This document shows positions 1-11,300 of a stretch of 64,000 nucleotides of DNA, piece by piece (positions within the stretch are counted from its first letter, which is position 1; each line of letters starts with the position of its first letter). The stretch is from the NCBI GenBank assembly GCA_033782935.1, contig JAWQEG010000412.1:1477501-1541500 (forward strand), in the 5' to 3' direction. Under the pieces are notes generated by a model. That model was given only the letters and a program-made list of their open reading frames with translations, was not told where the DNA came from and did not search any database. The position numbers were made by a program, and so were the translations under genes. Source of the DNA: Petrolisthes cinctipes. Lineage: Eukaryota > Arthropoda > Malacostraca > Decapoda > Porcellanidae.

Positions 1-14
1 TGGGCACCTAAAAG

Positions 15-162
15 ATCGATTTTCAGTATGTTTTTGGCCTCTATTTTGTAAATACTCTAACACGGAGTAGGCATGTACAGATCGCTTCTGGGACCCCTAA
101 ATATCGAAGTTTCAGGTGTTTTGGGACTGAATTTGAGATATCGACTTTTTGGCACCTAAAAT
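15..162 (+). repeat. Example short monomer (148 bp)
   Basis: Short-type unit. After TTTGAGATAT it passes straight to CGACTTTTTGGCACC, so the 29 bases present between two ATAT copies in the long form are absent. Another short variant reads CGCCTTTACGCACC at the same place (for example near 822-834). Confidence 0.85.
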
Positions 163-515
163 ATCGATTTTTAGCATGTTTTTAGCCTATATTTTGAAAA
201 TATTCTAGCACTGAGTAGGCATGTACAGATTGCTTCTGGGACCCCAAAATATTGAATTTTTGGGTGTTTTGAGCCTGAATTTGAGATATAAACGGGTACA
301 GAAGATTCATGCACATAGTAACTTTGGGCATCTAAAATATCGATTTTCAGCATGTTTTGGGTATGTATTTTGATAATACTCTAACACGGAGTAAGCATGT
401 ACAGATCGCTTCAGGGGCCCAAAAATATCGAATTTTAGGGTGTTTTGAGCTTGAATTTGAGGTATAAACGGGTACAGAAGATGCATGCACATATCGACTT
501 TTGGGCACCTAAAAG
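163..515 (+). repeat. Example long monomers (about 176 and 177 bp)
   Basis: Two consecutive long-type units, phased on ATCGATTTT at 163, 339 and 516. Both carry the 29-bp block beginning AAACGGGTAC after GAGATAT. They serve as reference for the long form; the unit at 15-162 is the adjoining short form. Confidence 0.85.
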
Positions 516-2530
516 ATCGATTTTCAGTATGTTTTTGGCCTGTATTTTGAAAATACTCTAACACGGAGTAGGCATGTACAGATCGCTCCTGGGACCCCAA
601 AATATCGAATTTTCGGGTGTTTTGAGCCTGAATTTGAGATATAAACGGGTACTGAAGATGCATGCACATATCGACTTTTGGGCACCTAAAACATCGATTT
701 TGAGCATGTTTTGGGCCTGTATTTTGTAAATACTCTAACACGGAGTAGGCATGTACAGATCGCTTATGGGGCCCCATAATATCAAATTTTCAGGTGTTTT
801 GGGCCTGAATTTGGGATATCGCCTTTACGCACCTAAAATATCGATTTTTAGCATGTTTTCAGCCTATATTTTGAAAATATTCTAGCACTGAGTAGTCATG
901 TACAGATCGCTTCTGGGACCCAAAAATATCGAATTTTCGGGTGTTTTGAGCCTGAATTTGAGATATAAACGAGTACAGAAGATGCATGCACATATCGACT
1001 TTTGGGCACCTAAAATATCGATTTTGAGCATGTTTTGAGAATATATTTTGAAAACATTCTAGCACTGAGTAGGCATGTACAGATTGCTTCTGGGGACCCC
1101 AAAATATCGAATTTTCGGGTGTTTTGAGCCTGAATTTGAGATATAGACGAGTATAGAAGATGCATACACATATTGACTTTGGGCAACAAAAATATCGATT
1201 TTCAGCATGTTTTTGGGCCTGAATTTTGAAAATACTCTAACACGGAGTAGGCATGTACAGATCGCTTCTGGGACCCCAAAATATCGAATTTTCGGGTGTT
1301 TTGAGCCTGAATTTGAGATAAAAACGGGTACTGAAGATGCATGCACATATCGACTTTTGGGCACCTAAAACATCGATTTTGAGCATGTTTTGGGCCTGAA
1401 TTTTGAAAATACTCTAACACGGAGTAGGCATGTACAGATCGCTTCTGGGACCCCAAAATATCGAATTTTCGGGTGTTTAGTGCCAGAATTTGAGATATAA
1501 ACGGGTACAGAAGATGCATGCACATATCGACTTTTGGGCACCTAAAAGATCGATTTTCAGTATGTTTTTGGCCTCTATTTTGAAAATACTCTAACACGGA
1601 GTAGGCATGTACAGATCGCTTCTGGGACCCTTAAATATCGAATTTACGGGTGTTTTGGGACTTAATTTGAGATATCGCCTCTACGCACCTAAAATATCGA
1701 TTTTCAGTATATTTTTGGCCTGTATTTTGAAAATACTCTAACACGGAGTAGGCATGTACAGATCGCTTCAGGGACCCCAAAATATCGAATTTTCGGGTGT
1801 TTAGGGCCAGAATTTGAGATATAAACGGGTACAGAAGATGCATGCAAATATCGACTTTTGGGCACCTAAAAGATCGATTTTCAGTATGTTTTTGGCCTCT
1901 ATTTTCAAAATACTCTAACACGGAGTAGGCATGTACAGATCGCTTCTGGGACCCATAAATATCGAGGTTTCGGGTGTTTTGGGACTGAATTTGAGATATC
2001 GACTTTTTGGCACCTAAAATATTGATTATTAGCATGTTTTTAGCCTATATTTTGAAAATATTCTAGCACTGAGTAGGCTCTTACAGATTGCTTCTGGGAC
2101 CCCAAAATATTGAATTTTCGGGTGTTTTGAGCCTGAATTTGAGATATAAACGGGTACAGAAGATACATGCACATATTGACTTTGTGCATCTAAAATATCG
2201 ATTTTCAGTATGTTTTGGGCATGTATTTTGAAAATACTCTAACACGGAGTAGGCATGTACAGATCGCTTCTGGGACCCCAAAATATCGAATTTTCGGGTG
2301 TTTTGAGCTTGAATTTGAGATATAAACGGGTACAGAAGATGCATGCACATATCGATTTTTTGGCACCTAACACATCGATTATGAGCATGTTTTGGGACTG
2401 TATTTTGAAAATACTCTAACACGGCGTAGGCATGTATAGATAGCTTCTGGGACCCCTTAATATCGAATTTTCGGGTGTTTTGGGCCTTAATTGGAGATAT
2501 CGACTTTTTGGCACCTAAAATATCGATTTT

Positions 2531-4617
2531 TAGCATATTTTTAGCCTATATTTTCAAAATATTCTAGCACTGAGTAGGCATGTACAGATTGCTTCTGGGA
2601 CCCCAAAATGTTGAATTTTCGGGTGTTATGAGCCTGAATTTGAGATACATGCACATATTGACTTTGGGCATTTAAAATATCGATTTTCAGCATGTTTTGG
2701 GCATGTATTTTGAAAATACTCTAACCCGGAGTAAGCATGTACAGATCGCTTCTGGGATCCCAAAATATCGAATTTTCGGGTGTTTTGAGCCTGAATTTGA
2801 GATATAAACGGGTACTGATGATGTATGCACATATCGACTTTTTGGCACCTAAAACATCGATTTTGAGCATGTTTTGGGCCTGTATTTTGAAAATACTCTA
2901 ACACGGAGTAGGCATGTACAGATCGCTTCTGGGACCCCTAAATATCGAATTTTCGGGTGTTTTGGGCCTTAATTTGAGATATCGACTTTTTGGCACCTAA
3001 AATATCGATTTTTAGCATGTTTTTTGCCTATATTTTGAAAATATTCTAGCAACGAGTAAGCATGTATAGATTGCTTCTGGGACCCCAACATATTGAATTT
3101 TCGGGTGCTTAGGGCCAGAATTTGAGATATAAACGGGTACAGAAGATTCATGCACATATCGACTTTTGGGCACCTAAAAGATCGATTTTCAGTATGTTTT
3201 TGGTCTGTGTATTGAAAATACTCTAACACGGAGTAGGCATGTACAGATCGCTTCTGGGACCCAAAAATATCGAATTTTCGGGTGTTTAGGGCCAGAATTT
3301 GAGATATAAACGGGTACAGAAGATGCATGCACATATCGACTTTTGGGCACCTAAAAGATCGATTTTCAGTGTGTTTTTGGCCTGTATTTTGAAAATACTC
3401 TAACACGGAGTAGGCATGTACAGATCGCTTCTGGGACCCCTAAATATCGAATTTTCGGGTGTTTTGGGCCTTAATTTGAGATATCGACTTTTTGGCACAT
3501 AAAATATCGATTTTTAGCATGTTTTTAGTCTATATTTTGAAAATATTCTAGCACCGAGTAGGCATGTACAGATTGCTTCTGAGGCCCCAAAATATTGAAT
3601 TTTCGGGTGTTTTGAGCCTGAATTTGAGATATAAACGGGTACAAAAGATACCTGCACATATTGACTTAGGGCATCTAAAATATCGATTTTCAATATGTTT
3701 TGGGCATGTATTTTGAAAATACTCTAACACGGAGTAAGCATGTACAGATCGCTTCTGGAACCCCAAAATATCGAATTTTCGGGTGTTTTGAGTCTGAATT
3801 TGAGATATAAACGGGTACTGAAGATGAATGCACATATCGATTTTTTGGCACCTAAAACATTGATTTTGAGCATGTTTTGGGCCTGTATTTTGAAAATACT
3901 CTAACACGGAGTAGGCATGTACAGATCGCTTCTGGGACCCCTAAATATCGAATTTTCGGGTGTTTTGAGCCTGAATTTGATATATAAACGGGTACTGAAG
4001 ATACATGCACATATCGACTTTTGGGCACCTAAAACATCGATTTTGAGCATGTTTTAGGCCTGTATTTTGTAAATACTCTAACACGGAGTAGGCATGTACA
4101 GATCGCTTCTGGGACCCCATAATATCAAATTTTCGGGTGTTTTGGGCCTGAATTTGAGATATCGCCTTTACGCACCTAAAATATCGATTTTTAGCATGTT
4201 TTGAGCCTATATTTTGAAAATATTCTAGCACTGAGTAGGCATGTACAGATCGCTTCTGGGACCCCAAAATATCGAGTTTTCGGGTGTTTTGAGCTTGAAT
4301 TTGAGATATAAACGAGTACAGAAGATGCATGCACATATCGACTTTTGGGCACCTAAAATATCGATTTTGAGCATGTTTTGAGCCTATATTTTGAAAACAT
4401 TCTAGCACTGAGTAGGCATGTACAGATCGCTTCTGGGACCCCAAAATATCGAATTTTCGGGTGTTTTGAGGCTGAATTTGAGATATAAACGAGTATAAAA
4501 GATGCATACACATATTGACTTTGGGCACCAAAAATATCGATTTTCAGCATGTTATGGGCCTGAATTTTGAAAATACTCTAACACGGAGTAGGCATGTACA
4601 GATCGCTTCTGGGACCC
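2531..4617 (+). repeat. 3776-bp-offset duplicated block, copy 1
   Basis: This multi-monomer block reappears at 6285-8393 at a constant offset of 3776 bp over most of its length. Copy 1 has a private 19-bp deletion at about 2643-2650, between two GATA repeats. The copies part company at about 4618/8394, where one reads CCCCAAAATATCG and the other CCCCTAAATATCG. Confidence 0.8.
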
Positions 4618-5569
4618 CAAAATATCGAATTTTCGGGTGTTTAGGGCCAGAATTTGAGATATAAACGGGTACAGAAGATGCATGCACATATCGACTTTTG
4701 GGCACCTAAAAGATCGATTTTCAGTATGTTTTTGGCCTGTAATTTGAAAATACTCTAACACGGAGTAGGCATGTACAGATCGCTTCTGGGACCCCTAAAT
4801 ATCGAATTTTCGGGTGTTTTGGGCCTTAATTTGAGATATCGACTTTTTGGCACCTAAAATATCGATTTTTAGCATGTTTTTAGCCTATATTTTGAAAATA
4901 TTCTAGCACTGAGTAGGCTCTTACAGATTGCTTCTGGGACCCAAAAATATTGAATTTTCGGGTGTTTTGAGCCTGAATTTGAGATATAAACGGGTACAGA
5001 AGATACATGCACATATTGACTTTGGGCATCTAAAATATCGATTTTCAGTATGTTTTGGGCATGTATTTTGAAAGTACTCTAACACGAAGTAGGCATGTAC
5101 AGATCGCGTCTGGGACCCCAAAATATCGAGTTTTCGGGTGTTTTGAGCTTGAATTTGAGATATAAACGTGTACTGAAGATGCATGCACATATCGATTTTT
5201 TGGCACCTAACACATCGATTTTGAGCATGTTTTGGGACTGTATTTTGAAAATACTCTAACACGGTGTAGGCATGTATAGATCGCTTCTGGGACCCCTTAA
5301 TATCGAATTTTCGGGTGTTTTGGGCCTTAATTGGAGATATCGAGTTTTTGGCACCTAAAATATCGATTTTTAGCATGTTTTTAGCCTATATTTTGAAAAT
5401 TTTCTAGCACTGAGTAAGCATGTATACATTGCTTCTGGGACCCCAACATATTGAATTTTTGGGTGCTTAGGGCCAGAATTTGAGATATAAACGGGTACAG
5501 AAGATTCATGCACATATCGACTTTTGGGCACCTAAAAGATCGATTTTCAGTATGTTTTTGGTCTGTGTA

Positions 5570-5625
5570 TTGAAAATACTCTAACACGATCTGTACATGC
5601 CTACTCCGTGTTAGAGTATTTTCAA
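5570..5625. repeat. Hairpin-forming inverted repeat at left inversion junction
   Basis: The arms 5570-5588 and 5607-5625 are exact reverse complements (19 bp each) separated by 18 bp. They are formed by the forward ATACTCTAACACG stretch meeting its own inverted copy. Confidence 0.88.
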
Positions 5626-6100
5626 AATACATGCCCAAAACATACTGAAAATCGATATTTCAGATGCCCAAAGTCAATATGTGCATGTATCATCTGTACC
5701 CGTTTATATCTCAAATTCAGGCTCAAAACACCCGAAAATTCAATATTTTGGGGTCCCAGAAGCAATCTGTACAAGCCTACTCAGTGCTAGAATATTTTCA
5801 AAATATAGGCTAAAAACATGCTAAAAATCGATATTTTAGGTGCCAAAAAGTCGATATCTCAAATTAAGGCCTAAAACACCCGAAAATTCGATATTTAGGG
5901 GTCCCAGAAGCGATCTGTACATGCCTACTCCGTGTTAGAGTATTTTCAAAATACAGGCCAAAAACATACTGAAAATCGATCTTTTAGGTGCCCAAAAGTC
6001 GATATGTGCATGCATCTTCTGTACCCGTTTATATCTCAAATTCTGGCCCTAAACACCCGAAAATTCGATATTTTTGGCTCCCAGAAGCGATCCGTACATG
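5589..6100 (-). repeat. Inverted satellite segment (about three monomers)
   Basis: Between about 5589 and 6100 the satellite reads in reverse complement (for example CGTGTTAGAG at 5607 and CCCAGAAGC near 6080), while both flanks are forward. Its length of about 0.51 kb matches long+short+long. The left junction forms an inverted repeat with 19-bp arms (5570-5588 and 5607-5625) around an 18-bp loop. The right junction contains a perfect 10-bp-arm inverted repeat at 6090-6113. About 60 bp around the GTATTTTGAAAATAC region occur both inside the inverted segment and just right of it, so this is an inverted duplication rather than a clean flip. Confidence 0.9.
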
Positions 6101-6113
6101 CCTATGTACGGAT
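6090..6113. repeat. Perfect inverted repeat at right inversion junction
   Basis: ATCCGTACAT, then GCCT, then ATGTACGGAT: 10-bp arms and a 4-bp spacer. The G in GTACGG is unusual for the family, which normally has GTACAG, and it occurs in both arms. This suggests one arm was copied from the other. Confidence 0.88.
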
Positions 6114-6284
6114 GTTTTGGGCATGTATTTTGAAAATACTCTAACACGGAGTAGGCATGTACAGATCGCTTCTGGGACCCCAAAATATCGAATTTTCGGG
6201 TGTTTTGAGCCTGAATTTGAGATATAAACGGGTACTGAAGATGCATGCACATATCGATTTTTTGGCACCTAAAACATCGATTTT

Positions 6285-8393
6285 TAGCATGTTTTTAGCC
6301 TATATTTTGAAAATATTCTAGCACTGAGTAGGCATGTACAGATTGCTTCTGGGACCCCAAAATATTGAATTTTCGGGTGTTTTGAGTCTGAATTTGAGAT
6401 ATAAACGGGTACAGAAGATACATGCACATATTGACTTTGGGCATCTAAAATATCGATTTTCAGCATGTTTTTAGGCATGTATTTTGAAAATACTCTAACA
6501 CGGAGTAAGCATGTACAGATCGCTTCTGGGACCCCAAAATATCGAATTTTAGGGTGTTTTGAGCCTGAATTTGAGATATAAACGGGTACTGATGATGCAT
6601 GAACATATCGACTTTTTGGCACCTAAAACATCGATTTTGAGCATGTTTTGGGCCTGTATTTTTAAAAAATACTCTAACACAGAGTAGGCATGTACAAATC
6701 GCTTCTGGGACCCCTAAATATCGAATTTTCGGGTGTTTTGGGCCTTAATTTGAGATATCGACTTTTTGGCTCCTAAAATATCGATTTTTAGCATGTTTTT
6801 AGCCTATATTTTGAAAATATTCTAGCACTGAGTAAGCATGTATAGATTGCTTCTGGGACCCCAACATATTGAATTTTCGGGTGCTTAAGGCCAGAATTTG
6901 AGATATAAACGGGTACAGAAGATTCATGCACATATCGACTTTTGGGCACCTAAAAGATCGATTTTCAGTATGTTTTTGGTTTGTGTATTGAAAATACTCT
7001 AACACGGAGTAGGCATGTACAGTTAGCTTCTGGGACCCAAAAATATCGAATTTTCGGGTGTTTAGGGCCAGAATTTGAGATATAAACGGGTACAGAAGAT
7101 ACATGCACATATCGACTTTTGGGCACCTAAAAGATCGATTTTCAGTATGTTTTTGGCCTGTATTTTGAAAATACTCTAACACGGAGTAGGCATGTACAGA
7201 TCGCTTCTGGGACCCCTAAATATCGAATTTTCGGGTGTTTTGGGCCTTAATTTGAGATATCAACTTTTTGGCACCTAAAATATCGATTTTTAGCATGTTT
7301 TTAGTCTATATTTTGAAAATATTCTAGCACCGAGTAGGCATGTACAGATTGCTTCTGGGACCCCAAAATATTGAATTTTCGGGTGTTTTGAGCCTGAATT
7401 TGAGATATAAACGGGTACAAAAGATACCTGCACATATTGACTTTGGGCATCTAAAATATCGATTTTCAATATGTTTTGGGCATGTATTTTGAAAATACTC
7501 TAACACGGAGTAAGCATGTACAGATCGCTTCTGGAACCCCAAAATATCGAATTTTCGGGTGTTTTGAGCCTGAATTTGAGATATAAACGGGTACTGAAGA
7601 TGCATGCACATATCGACTTTTTGGCACCTAAAACATCGATTTTGAGCATGTTTTGGGCCTGTATTTTGAAAATACTCTAACACGGAGTAGGCATGTACAG
7701 ATCGCTTCTGGGACCTCAAAATATCGAATTTTCAGGTGTTTTGAGACTGAATTTGATATATAAACGGGTACTGAAGATACATGCACATATCGACTTTTGG
7801 GCACCTAAAACATCGATTTTGAGCATGTTTTAGGCCTGTATTTTGTAAATACTCTAACACGGAGTAGGCATGTACAGATCGCTTCTGGGACCCCATAATA
7901 TCAAATTTTCGGGTGTTTTGGGCCTGAATTTGAGATATCGCCTTTACGCACCTAAAATATCGATTTTTAGCATGTTTTGATCCTATATTTTGAAAATATT
8001 CTAGCACTGAGTAGGCATGTACAGATCGCTTCTGGGACCCCAAAATATCGAATTTTCGGGTGTTTTGAGCTTGAATTTGAGATATAAACGAGTACAGAAG
8101 ATGCATGCACATATCGACTTTTGGGCACCTAAAATATCGATTTTGAGCATGTTTTGAGCCTATATTTTGAAAACATTCTAGCACTGAGTAGGCATGTACA
8201 GATCGCTTCTGGGACCCCAAAATATCGAATTTTCGGGTGTTTTGATACTGAATTTGAGATATAAACGAGTATAGAAGATGCATACACATATTGACTTTGG
8301 GCACCAAAAATATCGATTTTCAGCATGTTATGGGCCTGAATTTTGAAAATACTCTAACACGGAGTAGGCATGTACAGATCGCTTCTGGGACCC
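6285..8393 (+). repeat. 3776-bp-offset duplicated block, copy 2
   Basis: Second copy of the 2531-4617 block. Shared markers include the short-monomer variant with CGCCTTTACGCACC followed by long units ending in AAACGAGTA. Small private indels distinguish it, such as an expanded A-run near 6661-6669. The inverted segment lies just upstream of this copy. Confidence 0.8.
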
Positions 8394-11300
8394 CTAAATA
8401 TCGAATTTGCGGGTGTTTTGGGACTGAATTTGATATATCGACTTTTTGGCACCTAAAATATCGATTTTTAGCTTGTTTTTAGCCTATATTTTGAAAATAT
8501 TCTAGCACTGAGTACGCATGTACAGATTGCTTCTGGGACCCCAAAATATTGAATTTTCGGGTGTTTTGAGCCTGAATTTTAGATATAAACCGGTACAGAA
8601 GATACATGCACATATTGACTTTGGGCATCTAAAATATCGATTTTTAGCATGTTTTGGGCATGTATTTTGAAAATACTCTAACACGGAGTAGGCATGTACA
8701 GATCGCTTCTGGGACCCCTAAATATCGAATTTTCGGGTGCTTTAAGCCTGAATTTGAGATATAAACGGGTACTGAAGATGCATGCACATATCGACGTTTG
8801 GGCTCCTAAAACCTCGATTTTGAGCATGTTTTGGGCCTGTATTTTGTAAATACTCTAACACGGAGTAGGCATGTACAGATCGCTTCTGGGACCCCAAAAT
8901 ATCGAATTTTCGGGTGTTTTGAGCCTGAATTTGAGATATAAACGAGTACAGAAGATGCATGCACATATCGACTTTTGGGCACCTAAAATATCGATTTTGA
9001 GCATGTTTTGAGCCTATATTTTGAAAAAATTCTAGCACTGAGTAGGCATGTACAGATCGCTTCTGGGACCCAAAAATATCGAATTTTCGGGTGTTTAGGG
9101 CCATAATTTGAGATATAAACGGGTACAGAAGATGCATGCACATATCGACTTGTGGGCACCAAAAAGATCGATTTTCAGTATGTTTTTGGCCTGTATTTTG
9201 AAAATACTTTAACACAGAGTAGGCATGTACAGATCGCTACTGGGACCCTTAAAAATCGAATTTTCGGGTGTTTTGGGACTGAATTTGAGATATCAACTTT
9301 TTGGCACCTAAAAGATCGATTTTTAGCATGTTTTTAGCCTATATTTTGAAAATATTCTAGCACTGAGTAGGCATGTACAGATTGCTTCTGGGACCCCAAA
9401 ATATTGAATTTTCGGGTGTTTTGAGCCTGAATTTGAGATATAAACGGGTACAGAAGATACATGCACATATTGACTTTGAGCATCTAAAATATCGATTTTC
9501 AGCATGTTTTGGGCATGTATTTTGAAAATACTCTAACACGGAGTAGGCTTGGACAGATCGCTTCTGGGACCCCACAATATCGAATTTTCGGGTGTTTTGA
9601 GACTGAATTTGAGATATAAACGAGTACAGAAGATGCATGCACATATCGACTTTTGGGCACCTAAAATATCGATTTTGAGCATGTTTTGAGCCTATATTTT
9701 GAAAACATTCTAGCACTGAGTAGGCATGTACAGATTGCTTCTGGGACCCCAAAATATCGAATTTTCGGGTGTTTTGAGCCTGAATTTGAGATATAAACGA
9801 GTATAGAAGATATTGACTTTGGGCACCAAAAATATCGATTTTCAGCATGTTTTGGGCCTGAATTTTGAAAATACTCTAACACGGAGTAGGCATGTACAGA
9901 TCGCTTCTGGGACCCCAAAATATCGAATTTTCGTGTGTTTAGTGACAGAATTTGAGATATAAACGGGTACAGAAGATGCATGCACATATCGACTTTTGGG
10001 CACCTAAAAGATCGATTTTCAGTATGTTTTTGGCCTGTATTTTGAAAATACTCTAACACGGAGTAGGCATGTACAGATCGCTTCTGGGACCCATAAATAT
10101 CGAAGTTTCAGGTGTTTTGGGACTGAATTTGAGATATCGACTTATTGGCTCATAAAATATCGATTTTTAGCATGTTTTTAGCCTATATTTTGAAAATATT
10201 CTAGCACTGAGTAGGCATGTACTGATCGCTTCTGGGACCCCAAAATATCGAATTTTCGGGTGTTTAGGGCCAGAATTTGAGATATAAACGGATACAGAAG
10301 ATGCATGCACATATCGACTTTTGGTCACCTAAAAGAACGATTTTCAGTATGTTTTTGGCCTGTATTTTGAAAATGCTCTAACATGGAGTAGGCATGTACA
10401 GATCGCTTCTGGGACCCCTAAATATCGAATTTTCGGGTGTTTTGGGATTTAATTTGAGATATCAACTTTTTGGCACCTAAAAGATCGATTTTTAGCATGT
10501 TTTTAGACTATATTTTGAAAATATTCTAGCACTGAGTAGGCATTTACAGATTGCTTCTGGGACCCCAAAATATTGAATTTTCGGGTGTTTAGGGCCAGAA
10601 TTTGAGATATAAACGGGTACAGAAGATGCATGCACATATCGACTTTTGGGCACCTAAAAGATCGATTTCCAGTATGTTTTTGGCCTGTACTTTGAAAATA
10701 CTCTAACACGGAGTAGGCTTGTACAGATCGCTTCTCGGACCCCTAAATATAGAATTTTCGGGTGTTTTGGGACTTAATTTGAGATATCGACTTTTTGGAA
10801 CCTAAAAGATAGATTTTTAGCATGTTTTTAGACTATATTTTGAAAATATTCTAGCACTGAGTAGGCATGTACAGATTGCTTCTGGGACACCAAAATATTG
10901 AATTTCCGGGTGTTTTGAGCCTGAATTTGAGATATAAACGGGTACAGAAGATACATGCACATATTGACTTTGGGCATCTAAAATATCGATTTTCAGCATG
11001 TTTTGGGCATGTATTTTGAAAATACTCTAACACGGAGTAGGCATGTACAGATCGCTTTTGGGACCCCAAAATATCGAATTTTCGGGTGTTTTGAGCCTGA
11101 ATTTGAGATATAAACAGGTACTGAAGATGCATGCACATATCGATTTTTTGGCACCTAAAACATCGATTTTGAGCATGTTTTGGGCCTGTATTTTGAAAAT
11201 ACTCTAACACGGAGTAGGCATGTATAGATCGCTTCTGGGACCCCTAAATATCGAATTTTCGGGTGTTTTGGGCCTTAATTTGAGATATCGACTTTTTGGC

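Noticed and set aside
822..834. CGCCTTTACGCACC variant as a separate inserted motif
   Set aside because: It occupies the same position as CGACTTTTTGGCACC in other short monomers and is a sequence variant of that segment.
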